64,000 bases of DNA from Formosa sp. L2A11 (GCF_009796865.1 NZ_CP047028.1:3658001-3722000), one strand, 5' to 3'. Shown: positions 51,753-61,613, counted from the stretch's first letter. The notes: generated from the letters alone by a model not told the origin. A program made the numbers and translations.

Positions 51753-52796
51753 TTATTTAATAGAAAACATAAACGTAGTTTGCGATTTATAAACCTCGCC
51801 TGGATTTAAAATAGTAGAAGGAAAAGTGTCTCTATTTGGTGAATCTGGATAATGTTGAGTCTCTAAACATAATGCACCTCGAGGTACAAAAGGCGCATCT
51901 AAAAAATTAGCGGTGTAAAATTGCACTCCGGGTTGGTCTGTACAAACGTCTAAACACCTGCCACTAGATTGATCATAAACTTTAGCAGCCAAACGTAATC
52001 CTTGATCTTGATGGTTTAAAACCCAGTTATGGTCGTAACCTGAGCCATTTTTAATTTGAATATGATTCGCATCGATGTCTTTTCCTACTTTTTTAGCCGT
52101 TGTAAAATCGAATGGTGTACCAGTAACCGGTGCTATTTCTCCTGTTGGAATTGCATTTTTATTTATAGGAATATAAGCATCTGCATTAATCATTACGGTT
52201 TCGTCTGTAATACTTTTAGTAAAATCTCCGGACAGATTAAAATAAGAATGTTGCGTTAAATTTACGACGGTTGTTTTATCTGTTTTAGCCTCGTAACGAA
52301 CATTTAATGTATTATTTGCTGCAAGAGAATAAACTACAGTAACATTTAAATTCCCTGGAAATCCCTCTTCCATATCCGGACTTAGATACGTTAATTTTAA
52401 AGCCACGGTCTCTTTTGTTTCAATAGATTCTGCTGTCCAAATAACTTTATCGAATCCTTTATTACCTCCATGTAAACTATTTACCCCATTATTAATTGCT
52501 AAAGTATAATCTGTTCCGTTTAACGAAAATTTACCGTTAGCAATACGGTTTCCGTAGCGCCCAATTATAGCTCCAAAATATGTTGGATTTATTAAATAAG
52601 GTTCTAATTTATCATATCCTAAAACAACATTTTCGAATTTATGTGCTCTATTCGGTACTTTTAAAGCCGTTATAATTCCTCCAAACGTAATGATATCGAC
52701 TTCCATACCATTTACGTTTTTAAGTTTATATAAATCTACTTGTTGTCCGTTTGGAGTATTTCCATATACTGATGCATTAATAGATGTTTTATTCAT
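51753..52796 (-). CDS. galM: Galactose mutarotase (aldose 1-epimerase)
   Basis: 347 residues of the GalM fold: FGGIITALKVPNR (about 38-50), IIGRYGNRIANGKFSLNG, GVNSLHGGNKGFDKVIW with the first active His, LTQHSYFNLSGD with the catalytic His (about 182), and CLETQHYPDSPN with the catalytic Glu (about 317). It interconverts alpha and beta anomers of galactose and related sugars. No signal peptide is seen, so it is cytoplasmic. It appears to be a single gene with nothing sugar-related next to it. Confidence 0.93.
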   Translation of the reverse strand: MNKTSINASVYGNTPNGQQVDLYKLKNVNGMEVDIITFGGIITALKVPNRAHKFENVVLGYDKLEPYLINPTYFGAIIGRYGNRIANGKFSLNGTDYTLAINNGVNSLHGGNKGFDKVIWTAESIETKETVALKLTYLSPDMEEGFPGNLNVTVVYSLAANNTLNVRYEAKTDKTTVVNLTQHSYFNLSGDFTKSITDETVMINADAYIPINKNAIPTGEIAPVTGTPFDFTTAKKVGKDIDANHIQIKNGSGYDHNWVLNHQDQGLRLAAKVYDQSSGRCLDVCTDQPGVQFYTANFLDAPFVPRGALCLETQHYPDSPNRDTFPSTILNPGEVYKSQTTFMFSIK

Positions 52797-53134
52797 TATT
52801 TTTTATGACTTCAAAATTATTTTTATTTATGAACAGCGTTATTTATGTATAAAATTAGCCATACTAAAAGTAAAAAAAAATGTAAAGAACACCTCATGAT
52901 TTTTCTCATTATTAATAGCACATTTAATATCAATTTTTTTTAACATTCAACCTGTGTAATGTATAGTATTTAAAACAGACATATACTCTATATGTATTTA
53001 TCTTTGATAGAGATTTTAAACAAATATCGAAAATGACCTGTTAGAAGTTAAAAAACAAGGTTCTATTTTATGTAAAAACCAGAAATATAGGCTTAAAAAT
53101 AAGTTTTCTGTTTTTAACAATTAATTAACCCCTT

Positions 53135-53160
53135 GTTAGTTCGGAAAAAACCGAACTAAC
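53135..53160. promoter_or_regulatory. Operator palindrome of the efflux regulator
   Basis: GTTAGTTCGG (53135-53144) and CCGAACTAAC (53151-53160) are perfect 10-base inverted arms around six A residues, ending 27 bases before the start codon of the GbsR/MarR gene. Its position just upstream of the -7 element suggests autorepression. The rest of 52797-53134 is AT-rich and I see no gene. Confidence 0.72.
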
Positions 53161-53162
53161 CT

Positions 53163-53170
53163 TATATTTG
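53163..53170 (+). promoter_or_regulatory. -7 element of the RND efflux operon promoter
   Basis: TATATTTG matches TAnnTTTG and lies 17 bases before the ATG. The expected -33 position, about 20 bases upstream, falls in the left arm and centre of the operator palindrome (TTCG, 53140-53143), so repressor binding would block the promoter. Confidence 0.55.
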
Positions 53171-53187
53171 TCCAAATTTTAATAATT

Positions 53188-53676
53188 ATGGAGAAAGAAC
53201 TGTTAGAAGAAAAACATAAACTTGTCGAGAAGCTTGGGGTTGTTATTGAAAAAAACAATCAATTAGCTCCAGTTGCCGCTCGTATAATCTCTTATGTGGT
53301 TTTAACAGGTAGATCGGGTGTAACTTTCGATGATTTAGTTACCAATTTATGCGCAAGTAAGAGTACCATTTCTACACATTTAAATCATTTATTAGATTTA
53401 AAACAATTAGAATACTTTACAAAAAAAGGTGATAGAAAGAAGTATTTCATAATTAGTAAATGCCATATTTTAACACATATGGATAATATGATTAACTCTT
53501 GGACCTCTGAAAAAGAGTTACATATGGAGATGAAATCATACAAAGAAAAAATGAATGAATTTAATGATGATGAAGCACAAGTATTTAGCCTAGACTTTCA
53601 TAATAATTACATTACATTTTTAAATGAGGCTACAAAATCAATTATAAAATTAAAAGAAAATATAGTTTATAAATAA
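53188..53676 (+). CDS. GbsR/MarR family transcriptional regulator
   Basis: 162 residues with a winged helix-turn-helix typical of the GbsR/MarR group: NQLAPVAARIISYVVLTGR (about 29-47), VTFDDLVTNLCASKSTISTHLNHLL (about 51-75) and LEYFTKKGDRKKYF. Residues 100-160 form helices for dimerisation. It is the first gene of the efflux operon, 33 bases before the adaptor gene, behind a perfect palindrome. I infer a repressor of the pump that is released by a toxic ligand. Confidence 0.88.
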   Translation: MEKELLEEKHKLVEKLGVVIEKNNQLAPVAARIISYVVLTGRSGVTFDDLVTNLCASKSTISTHLNHLLDLKQLEYFTKKGDRKKYFIISKCHILTHMDNMINSWTSEKELHMEMKSYKEKMNEFNDDEAQVFSLDFHNNYITFLNEATKSIIKLKENIVYK

Positions 53677-53709
53677 TCAAAATAGTAGTATTAACAACCC
53701 AAGAATAAT

Positions 53710-54840
53710 ATGAAAAAAAGTCATTACATTATGCTATCGCTCTCATTATTAGCGATCACCTTTATAAGTTGTGGAGATAATAAATCGGAACAAGCTCAAC
53801 AACAAGCTCCACCTCCCACAATTCCAGTAACTCAATTACAAACTAAAACAGTGACAGGATATAAAGAATATCCAACAAATATAGAAGGTATTATAAATAG
53901 TGCTGTTAGAGCAAAAACATCAGGATACATTCAAAAAGTATTAGTAGACGAAGGTGAAAAAGTACGTAAAGGACAGGTGTTATTTAGATTAGAAACACAA
54001 TCTTTAAGTCAGGACGCTGGTGCTGCTAAAGCTCGTATTAATGTGGCACAAGTAGAAGTTGATAAATTGGTCCCGCTAGTGGAAAAAAACATTATTAGTC
54101 CAGTACAATTAGAAACAGCTAAAGCAAACCTACAACAAGCCAAAGCAAACTATAGTAGTGTGTCTGCAAATATTGGATATGCCACTATGAAAAGTCCTGT
54201 AAATGGTTTTGTTGGAATGATTAATTTTAGAGAAGGTGCTCTAATTAGTCCAAGTGATCAAACACCACTAACAACCGTTAGTGATATTAGTAAGGTATAT
54301 GCTTTTTTTAGTTTAAATGAAACACAATATTTAGACTTCCTCCAAAATGCTAAAGGCAAAAATTTAAAAGAAAAAATCGCAAATTTTGCACCTGTGAATT
54401 TAATATTGGCTAATGGCAGTACTTATGAAGAAAAAGGGAAAATAGAAACAAGTTCAGGACAAATTAATCAAAGTACTGGTACAGTAAGCTTTAGAGCTGT
54501 TTTTGATAATCCTAACCAATTAGTAACTAATGGTAATAGTGGTAAAATTCAAATCCCTGCAGTTTACGAAAATGCAATTGTAATTCCTCAAGATGCTACT
54601 TTCGAGCAACAAGGAAATATAATGATTTTTAAACTAGCTGAAAACAATACTATTAAAACAGCTATTATAAAAGTAAAAACTACAGTAGACAACTTATATG
54701 TTGTAGAGTCTGGGGTTGATGCAAAAGAAACAATTATAGTTTCTGGAGTAGGCAAACTAAAAAACGGAATGGTTATTACTCCTCAAAACAAGTCTTTTGA
54801 TGAAGCTATAAAGCCAATTCCTACACTTTTCAAAAATTAG
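53710..54840 (+). CDS. RND efflux periplasmic adaptor subunit
   Basis: 376 residues, a lipoprotein (LAITFISC, Cys about 21) of the HlyD/AcrA family: AVRAKTSGYIQKVLVDEGEKVRKGQVLFRLE (about 66-96) is the biotinyl-lipoyl-like half, the helical hairpin spans about 98-150, and GYATMKSPVNGFVGMINFREGALISP the second half. It joins the inner-membrane pump to the outer-membrane channel. The gene lies 33 bases after the regulator and 21 bases before the pump gene. Confidence 0.93.
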   Translation: MKKSHYIMLSLSLLAITFISCGDNKSEQAQQQAPPPTIPVTQLQTKTVTGYKEYPTNIEGIINSAVRAKTSGYIQKVLVDEGEKVRKGQVLFRLETQSLSQDAGAAKARINVAQVEVDKLVPLVEKNIISPVQLETAKANLQQAKANYSSVSANIGYATMKSPVNGFVGMINFREGALISPSDQTPLTTVSDISKVYAFFSLNETQYLDFLQNAKGKNLKEKIANFAPVNLILANGSTYEEKGKIETSSGQINQSTGTVSFRAVFDNPNQLVTNGNSGKIQIPAVYENAIVIPQDATFEQQGNIMIFKLAENNTIKTAIIKVKTTVDNLYVVESGVDAKETIIVSGVGKLKNGMVITPQNKSFDEAIKPIPTLFKN

Positions 54841-54861
54841 AAACCTAGAAATTTTATAATT

Positions 54862-57800
54862 ATGTTAAAAACATTTATTGAAAGACCTGTGCTTTCAACA
54901 GTTATCTCTATTATTATAGTTTTACTAGGAGTTATTAGTATAACAAGCTTACCAATAGAGGAATATCCGGATATTGCTCCTCCTACCATTAAGGTAACGG
55001 CAAGCTATACGGGTGCCAATGCAGAAACCGTTCTTGAAAGTGTTATTATTCCTATAGAAGAACAAATAAATGGTGTTGAAGGAATGACGTACATTACCTC
55101 TACAGCATCAAACACAGGAACAGCAGAAATTACTGTATATTTCGATCAAGAAATGGATGCAGATATTGCTGCAGTAAACGTACAAAACCGTGTAGCAAGA
55201 GCATCTGCTTTATTACCACAAGAAGTAATACAAACAGGTGTAATTACTCAGAAACAAGAAACAAGTGCATTAATGTTTATTTCTATGTATTCTGAGAGTG
55301 ATGATTACGATGCTACTTTTATTCAGAATTATTTAAAAATTAACGTAATTCCAGCCATGCAACGTATTAGTGGTGTTGGAGATGTTAGCGTATTCTCGCA
55401 ACAAGATTATGCGATGCGTATTTGGTTGAAACCAGAAAAATTAGCCGCTTACGGCTTAATTCCTTCAGATATTTCTGCTGCTTTAGCAGAACAAAACTTA
55501 GAAGCAGCAGCTGGTTCTTTGGGTCAGAATAGTGGAGAATCATTTTCCTACACATTAACGTATAGCGGTCGTTTTAAAGATGAAAGTCAATACAGTGATA
55601 TTGTTATTAAAGCATTAGGAAACGGACAATTTTTAAGACTAAAAGATGTTGCTACTATTGAATTAGATGCACAATCTTACGCGGCTAATGCAATGAGTTT
55701 GGGACACCCTGCAGTTTTTATGGGAATCTTCCAAACAAAAGGTTCTAATGCTCAAGAAATTATTGAAAACATAAAAACCACTTTAGCAACTGTAGAAAAA
55801 GATCTTCCAGAAGGTTTAGGTATTTTTGTACCATACGATACTAGTTTATTCTTAAACGCATCAATAGAAAAAGTAATACATACATTAATAGAAGCCTTTA
55901 TATTGGTATTCATAGTGGTATTTATTTTCTTACAAGATTTTCGTTCCACATTAATACCTGCAATTGCGGTACCCGTTTCTATTATTGGAACATTCTTTTT
56001 CTTGAATGTTTTTGGATACTCTATTAACCTATTAACACTATTTGCATTAGTACTTGCCATTGGTATTGTGGTTGATGATGCCATTGTAGTTGTAGAAGCT
56101 GTTCATGCAAAAATGGACCATGGAGAAAAAGATCCAAGAAAGGCCACTTTAGTTGCTATGAATGAAATTTCTGGTGCAATTATCTCAATTACATTAGTAA
56201 TGGCGGCAGTATTTATACCAGTTACTTTTGTAACAGGTCCTACAGGTGTATTCTACGAACAATTTGGTGTCACTTTAATTATTGCTATTTTAATTTCGGC
56301 AGTAAATGCCTTAACATTAAGTCCTGCTTTATGTGCGTTATTATTAAAATCGCACAAAGATGATGAAGAGTTGAAAGGAAAAAATCCATTAAAACGTTTT
56401 TACACACTTTTTAATCGTGGATTTAATGCTACGATAGAAAAATATGGAAATTCACTTCATTTCTTACATAAGAGAAAATTCATTACTGGAGTATTAATAA
56501 TAATTGCATTTGCCGGTATTTACTGGGCTGCGAACACAACTCCAACAGGTTTTGTACCTAATGAAGATAGAGGTATTATTTTTGCGAATATTGAATTACC
56601 AGCTGGAGCATCATTAGATAGAACAGATGCAGTTGCTAAAAAACTTTATTCACAAATAGAAGGTATAGAAGGTATTGCTGGAGTAAACTTTATTAAAGGA
56701 CGAAGTTTAATTAATGGTTCAGGATCTAACTATGGAATGGGAATTATAAAATTAAAAGATTGGAGCGAACGTGAAGATCCTTCGCTTTCTTCTCAGGCCA
56801 TTACAGGAAAATTATTTGGTATTTCTGCCGGAGTTCCTGAGGCTAAAATTATTTTCTTCTCACCACCAAGTATTCGTGGTTTTGGTAATTCAGCAGGTTT
56901 TGAAGTTAACTTATTAGATAAATTTGGAGGAGAATTTAAAGATTTAGACAAAGCAAATCAAGAGTTTGCAATGGCTTTAATGAGTCACCCAGAAATTCAG
57001 TATGCGCAATCTGCATTTAACACAAACTATCCGCAATATGAAATGGAAGTGAATGTACCTTTAGCAAAAGAAAAAGGAGTTGATATCTCTAGTATCTTTT
57101 CAACTTTACAAGGGTATATAGGTGGAATTTATGCTTCAGATTTTTCTAAATTTGGAAAACAATTTAGAGTATATATTCAAGCACTACCAGAAGACAGAGC
57201 AGATGTTAATGCTTTAAATAGTATGTATGTGAGAACGGATACTGGCGAAATGACACCAATTACTCAATTTGTAAAACTAGAAAGAGTTTATGGACCACAA
57301 TCTGTAACACGTTTTAACTTATTAAATTCTACAAGTATAACTGGAGCTACAAACGAAGGTTACAGTACTGGTGATGCTATTAGAGTTATTGAAGAAGAGG
57401 TTGCTAAACTACCAAGTAATTATACTATTGCTTATTCTGGCTTAACTCGTGAAGAAGTAAATGCAGGAAATCAAACTACATTTATATTTATATTAAGTAT
57501 TCTTTTTGTGTACTTCTTATTAAGTGCTCAATACGAAAGTTACTTATTACCATTTGCTGTAATTCTTTCTTTACCATTTGGAGTATTTGGGGCTTATATT
57601 AGTACCAAGTTATTAGGATTAGAAAACAACATTTATTTCCAAATTTCTCTAATTATGCTTATTGGTTTGTTGGCTAAAAATGCCATACTTATTGTAGAAA
57701 TTGCATTACAGAAACGACACCATGGAGAAAGTATAATCGAGGCAGCTATAGACGGTGCAAAATCACGTTTACGTCCAATTTTAATGACCTCTTTCGCTTT

Positions 57801-58005
57801 TATCTTAGGTTTAATGCCTTTAGTATTAGCAAAAGGTGTAGGATCGGAAGGAAACAAATCCATTGGTACTGGTGCCGTTGGAGGATTACTTATAGGAACT
57901 ATTTTAGGAGTATTTATTATACCTATATTATTTATTATTTTCCAATGGTTACAAGAAAAAATTTCTAATAAGACCGTAGTAATCGAACAAAATTTAGAAC
58001 ATTAA
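54862..58005 (+). CDS. RND multidrug efflux pump, inner membrane subunit
   Basis: 1,047 residues of the AcrB/HAE1 family: FIERPVLSTVISIIIVLLG at the start, EEYPDIAPPTIKVTASYTGANAE (porter region), LFALVLAIGIVVDDAIVVVEAV with the two Asp of helix 4 (about 403-404) needed for proton coupling, and a second half with LLAKNAILIVEIA and LRPILMTSFAFILG. The full set of 12 helices and two large periplasmic loops is present. It exports hydrophobic compounds with proton motive force. Substrates cannot be read from the sequence. Confidence 0.95.
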   Translation: MLKTFIERPVLSTVISIIIVLLGVISITSLPIEEYPDIAPPTIKVTASYTGANAETVLESVIIPIEEQINGVEGMTYITSTASNTGTAEITVYFDQEMDADIAAVNVQNRVARASALLPQEVIQTGVITQKQETSALMFISMYSESDDYDATFIQNYLKINVIPAMQRISGVGDVSVFSQQDYAMRIWLKPEKLAAYGLIPSDISAALAEQNLEAAAGSLGQNSGESFSYTLTYSGRFKDESQYSDIVIKALGNGQFLRLKDVATIELDAQSYAANAMSLGHPAVFMGIFQTKGSNAQEIIENIKTTLATVEKDLPEGLGIFVPYDTSLFLNASIEKVIHTLIEAFILVFIVVFIFLQDFRSTLIPAIAVPVSIIGTFFFLNVFGYSINLLTLFALVLAIGIVVDDAIVVVEAVHAKMDHGEKDPRKATLVAMNEISGAIISITLVMAAVFIPVTFVTGPTGVFYEQFGVTLIIAILISAVNALTLSPALCALLLKSHKDDEELKGKNPLKRFYTLFNRGFNATIEKYGNSLHFLHKRKFITGVLIIIAFAGIYWAANTTPTGFVPNEDRGIIFANIELPAGASLDRTDAVAKKLYSQIEGIEGIAGVNFIKGRSLINGSGSNYGMGIIKLKDWSEREDPSLSSQAITGKLFGISAGVPEAKIIFFSPPSIRGFGNSAGFEVNLLDKFGGEFKDLDKANQEFAMALMSHPEIQYAQSAFNTNYPQYEMEVNVPLAKEKGVDISSIFSTLQGYIGGIYASDFSKFGKQFRVYIQALPEDRADVNALNSMYVRTDTGEMTPITQFVKLERVYGPQSVTRFNLLNSTSITGATNEGYSTGDAIRVIEEEVAKLPSNYTIAYSGLTREEVNAGNQTTFIFILSILFVYFLLSAQYESYLLPFAVILSLPFGVFGAYISTKLLGLENNIYFQISLIMLIGLLAKNAILIVEIALQKRHHGESIIEAAIDGAKSRLRPILMTSFAFILGLMPLVLAKGVGSEGNKSIGTGAVGGLLIGTILGVFIIPILFIIFQWLQEKISNKTVVIEQNLEH

Positions 58006-58009
58006 TCGT

Positions 58010-59425
58010 ATGACATCAATAATAAAACATAACGCATTTAGTAAAATTTCGGTATTGCTTTTTGCTCTAGTAACGTTACAAAGTTGTTTTGTTGCTAAAG
58101 ACTATGAACGACCAGAATTTGATGAAACACCAAATTTGTACAGAACAGATAATTTGCCATCAGACAGCACGTCTATGGCAGATGTGTCTTGGAAAGATTT
58201 GTTTACAGACCCTTTTTTAAATCAATATATTGAAGAAGGTCTTCAAAACAATATAGATATAAGAATCGCCATCCAACAAATGCTAGCGGCAGAATCTTAT
58301 GCAAAACAAGGAAAAGCAGGGTATTTACCATCTTTAGATTTAAGCGGAACTGCGACAACTACCAAATATTCAAAAAACAGTCAGTTTGGATCTATTTTTA
58401 GTGGATCTGTAGACTCATACGACTTGAATGCTAGTCTATCTTGGGAAGCAGATATTTGGGGTAAAATTAGAAGCGGAAAACGAGCAACAGATGCAAGTTA
58501 TTTACAATCTGTAGCTGCACATAAAGCAGTAAAAACATTATTAGTTGCACAAATAGCAACAACATATTATCAATTATTAGCTTTAGATGCTCAGCTTAAA
58601 ATAACTAACGAGTCTATTTTAACACGTAAAAAAAGTGTTGAAACCATTCAGGCACTAAAAGATGCGGGCCGAGTTAATCAGGTTGCTGTAGACCAAAGTA
58701 TTGCTCAATTTAATAGTGCAAGTGCTTTAAAAATAGACATTGAAAGTGCTATTTTTAAAACAGAGAATACACTTAACTTATTATTAGGGAAAAATCCAAG
58801 TAGTATTGAAAGAAGCGATTTAGAAGGTCAGAAATTAGACACAGAAATGAAAGTTGGTGTTCCTGCGGTTTTATTACGTAACAGACCAGATGTTATGGCA
58901 GCAGAATATGGTTTAATTAATGCTTTTGAATTAACTAATGTTGCTAAAAGTCAGTTTTATCCTTCTTTAACATTAACGGCTTCTGGAGGATTCCAAAGTT
59001 TAGACATTAAAGATTGGATTAGCGCTAATTCTATTTTTTCAAGTATTGTTGGAGGTTTAACTCAACCGTTATTTAACAAACGAAGCATTAGAACACAACA
59101 CGAAGTTGCAATTGCACAACAAGAGCAAGCGCTTTTAAATTTCGAAAAAACATTACTAACTGCAGGTAACGAGATCTCTAACACTTTATACAATTATGAT
59201 GCTGAAAAACGAAAAATAGTTTTTAGAGAAAATGAAGTTGTTGCTTTAAGAAAAGCAGAAATAAATTCTGAGGAACTTTTAAACTATGGACTTAGCACAT
59301 TTTTAGATTTATTAACAGCAAGAACTGCGGCATTAAACGCAGAACTTAATGTTGTAGATAGTAAATTACAACAATTATTAAATGTTGTAGATTTATACGA
59401 AGCCCTTGGTGGTGGATGGAAATAA
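58010..59425 (+). CDS. RND efflux outer membrane channel (NodT/TolC family)
   Basis: 471 residues, an outer-membrane lipoprotein (LVTLQSC, Cys about 26) with the NodT-family start YERPEFDETPNLYR and SWKDLFTDPFLNQYIEEGLQNNIDI. Two repeated helical/strand halves are seen, with LSWEADIWGKIRSGKRAT, NRPDVMAAEYGL and NAELNVVDSKLQQLLNVVDLYEALGGGW. It forms the exit duct of the pump and lies 4 bases after the permease gene. A strong terminator follows. Confidence 0.93.
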   Translation: MTSIIKHNAFSKISVLLFALVTLQSCFVAKDYERPEFDETPNLYRTDNLPSDSTSMADVSWKDLFTDPFLNQYIEEGLQNNIDIRIAIQQMLAAESYAKQGKAGYLPSLDLSGTATTTKYSKNSQFGSIFSGSVDSYDLNASLSWEADIWGKIRSGKRATDASYLQSVAAHKAVKTLLVAQIATTYYQLLALDAQLKITNESILTRKKSVETIQALKDAGRVNQVAVDQSIAQFNSASALKIDIESAIFKTENTLNLLLGKNPSSIERSDLEGQKLDTEMKVGVPAVLLRNRPDVMAAEYGLINAFELTNVAKSQFYPSLTLTASGGFQSLDIKDWISANSIFSSIVGGLTQPLFNKRSIRTQHEVAIAQQEQALLNFEKTLLTAGNEISNTLYNYDAEKRKIVFRENEVVALRKAEINSEELLNYGLSTFLDLLTARTAALNAELNVVDSKLQQLLNVVDLYEALGGGWK

Positions 59426-59456
59426 AGCAGAAAATAATTAACACTAATTATCTTAC

Positions 59457-59489
59457 AAAAAGCCCTTTTTTTAATAAAAAAGGGCTTTT
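59457..59489 (+). terminator. Terminator of the RND efflux operon
   Basis: AAAAGCCCTTTTTT and AAAAAAGGGCTTTT pair almost perfectly around a short loop, 31 bases after the last efflux gene, ending in TTTTC. The A-run before it would let it act on the other strand as well. Confidence 0.85.
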
Positions 59490-59580
59490 CTTACATTAAA
59501 CGTTATATCTTTATTAAGACTTAAAAAACATCCTGTTTTCGATTAAAAAATCAGAATCGTTTCAGATTAAATATTAAATC

Positions 59581-59958
59581 ATGAGAAAAATAAGTATTGT
59601 CTCAGCATTAATCTTATCTATAGTTGCAATAGTATGGGCAACGCTTCCTAAATCTATATTTGCTGCTATTCCTGCAATAATAGCATTGATTTTAGCCATT
59701 TATGGACTACAATTATCTAAACAAAAAATACAACCTAAAGCCTCTGCACAACTGGCTATTTTACTTAGTAGTATTGCAATTATATTTTCAGTTAGTAAAT
59801 TAATACTTACACCTTCTAAAACTGAAGTCTTTACAAAAACAGAACAAAAAGTAGAACAGGATATTAATGATGACGAATCAGATTTTGAAGAAGAATTTGA
59901 AGACACAGAAGAACATAAACCTGAAGATAGTATTCATACCATTTCAAAACAAAAATAA
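59581..59958 (+). CDS. Small membrane protein with acidic tail
   Basis: 125 residues with three membrane segments (about 5-20, 24-44, 56-76) and a highly acidic C-terminal tail (DDESDFEEEFEDTEEH, about 97-112). I do not recognise a family; it resembles DUF4190-like or other small four-helix proteins only loosely. It stands alone between the efflux terminator and the peptidase gene. A codon pattern like that of its neighbours supports it being real. Confidence 0.6.
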   Translation: MRKISIVSALILSIVAIVWATLPKSIFAAIPAIIALILAIYGLQLSKQKIQPKASAQLAILLSSIAIIFSVSKLILTPSKTEVFTKTEQKVEQDINDDESDFEEEFEDTEEHKPEDSIHTISKQK

Positions 59959-59995
59959 TTTATTTTAAAATATTACACATTATAACAATAGCTCC

Positions 59996-61051
59996 ATGTC
60001 TTTAAAACTTTTCTATTTACTCCCCGCTTTCCTAGTTTTAGTCTCTTGTGCAGAAACAAAAGACAGAACTTTAACCCAAAACATTACAGATTCTCTTATT
60101 CTTCAAGATAGCAGCATAGTAAGAGAATATATAAATACTATTACAACAGATGAATTACAAAAACATTTAGAAATTTATTCATCTGATGAATTTGAAGGTC
60201 GAGGTACCGGAACTGAAGGTCAAAAAAAAGCGGTAGAGTATTTAAAACAATATTATATTAACCAAGACATTTCGTCTCCTATAAACGATTCTGTTTATTT
60301 TCAGCACATACCTGCATCCTATTTACCTAAGAAGGTAGATGCTTCAGAAAATGTATTAGCATATATTGAAGGATCTGAAAAACCAGATGAAGTTTTAGTT
60401 ATTTCGGCACATTTAGATCATGTTGGAATAATTAAAGGCGAAATTTATAATGGTGCAGACGATGATGGTTCTGGTACCGTAGCGCTTTTAGAAATTGCTC
60501 AAGCTTTTAAAAAAGCCACTTTAAACGGACACCAACCAAAACGTAGTATTTTATTTTTACATGTTACTGCCGAAGAAATTGGATTATATGGTTCTAAATA
60601 TTATTCAGAACACCCCATTTTTCCTTTAGAAAACACCATTGCCAATTTAAATATTGATATGATTGGTCGTGTAGACGATAAGCATAAAGACAACCCCAAT
60701 TATGTTTATTTAATAGGTTCTGATCGTTTAAGTAATGAGCTACATTATGCCTCAGAAAAAACAAATAGCACTTATTTTAATTTGGACTTAGATTATACTT
60801 TTAATGCCTTAAACGACAAAAATCAATTTTATTATAGATCGGATCATTATAATTTTGCAAAACATAATATTCCTGTTATTTTTTACTTTAACGGAACGCA
60901 TGCAGACTACCATAAGGCTACAGATACAGTAGACAAAATTAATTTTTCAATACTACAAAAACGCGCCCAACTTGTATTTGCAACAGCTTGGCAATTGGCA
61001 AATCAGCCAAACCGGCCAGCTTTAAATGATGATATTGAATCTGAAGATTAA
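59996..61051 (+). CDS. M28 family zinc metallopeptidase lipoprotein
   Basis: 351 residues, with lipoprotein signal FLVLVSCAE (Cys about 18). The M28 zinc ligands are clear: SAHLDHVG (about 138-145, His and Asp region), NGADDDGSGTVALLEIA (bridging Asp, about 152-168), HVTAEEIGLYGSKYY (catalytic Glu pair, about 188-202), NLNIDMIGR (Asp) and YRSDHYNFAKHNIPVIFYFNGTHADYH (final His). It is an aminopeptidase or glutaminyl-cyclase-like enzyme of the periplasm or outer membrane. DEFEGRGTGTEGQKKA near 63-78 is usual for this subgroup. Confidence 0.92.
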   Translation: MSLKLFYLLPAFLVLVSCAETKDRTLTQNITDSLILQDSSIVREYINTITTDELQKHLEIYSSDEFEGRGTGTEGQKKAVEYLKQYYINQDISSPINDSVYFQHIPASYLPKKVDASENVLAYIEGSEKPDEVLVISAHLDHVGIIKGEIYNGADDDGSGTVALLEIAQAFKKATLNGHQPKRSILFLHVTAEEIGLYGSKYYSEHPIFPLENTIANLNIDMIGRVDDKHKDNPNYVYLIGSDRLSNELHYASEKTNSTYFNLDLDYTFNALNDKNQFYYRSDHYNFAKHNIPVIFYFNGTHADYHKATDTVDKINFSILQKRAQLVFATAWQLANQPNRPALNDDIESED

Positions 61052-61071
61052 AAAAACAGATTCTATTTTAC

Positions 61072-61111
61072 AAAAAAATCCTTCAGCATTAATTTGCTGA
61101 AGGATTTTTTT
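61072..61111. terminator. Bidirectional terminator between convergent genes
   Basis: AAATCCTTCAGCA (61076-61088) and TGCTGAAGGATTT (61095-61107) are perfect arms around six bases, with an A-run before and a T-run after. It serves the M28 peptidase gene on the plus strand and the DsbD-like gene on the minus strand. Confidence 0.88.
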
Positions 61112-61128
61112 ATCATATTAAAGTTATT

Positions 61129-61575
61129 TTATTTTACATCAAACTCTAAATCTACTTCGGTTGGCGGTAAACATCTTGTATCATCGCACATCATAAATTC
61201 TACGGTACCATTCACTTTAAACGGCACAACACCCTTTACTTTTATACGTTGTTTAAACGCTGCTTTAGTTTCAAAAAACTTAATTTCCATCTCAAAAACA
61301 GGATCATTTACAACATGTCCTTTTCCTTCTTGAGTATTTCCTTTTTTTAAGAAATTTTTATTCCCTTTAAACGTAAACGTTGTTGGAATTGGTCCGTTTT
61401 CAGGAACAGATTGCGCATACAAATGCCAACCTTGGTCTATAGTAGCTGTAGCGACTAATTCGTATTCTGTGGCAGAAATTTTATTAACAGTTGTATCCCA
61501 TTTTACGGGCTCTAAAATTTGAGAATTTACAGCACTAGAAATAATTAAGACTAGTAATAATATAATTTTTTTCAT
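61129..61575 (-). CDS. DsbD alpha-domain-like periplasmic protein
   Basis: 148 residues: a signal peptide (about 1-18, ending AVNSQ), then the Ig-like N-terminal (alpha) domain of DsbD with QGWHLYAQSVPENGPIPTTF (about 49-68) and a Cys pair in MMCDDTRCLPPTEV (about 129-142). In full DsbD this domain passes electrons from the membrane part to periplasmic thiol proteins. Here the transmembrane and thioredoxin domains are absent, so it is a stand-alone domain that may use another electron donor. Confidence 0.85.
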   Translation of the reverse strand: MKKIILLLVLIISSAVNSQILEPVKWDTTVNKISATEYELVATATIDQGWHLYAQSVPENGPIPTTFTFKGNKNFLKKGNTQEGKGHVVNDPVFEMEIKFFETKAAFKQRIKVKGVVPFKVNGTVEFMMCDDTRCLPPTEVDLEFDVK

Positions 61576-61613
61576 AATTGATTAATTTATGGTTTTAAAT
61601 GTAACATGAGAAT

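Noticed and set aside
52812..52819. TAATTTTG on the minus strand as a galM promoter
   Set aside because: It matches TAnnTTTG but lies only 16 bases from the start codon and has no -33 partner; chance matches are common in AT-rich DNA.
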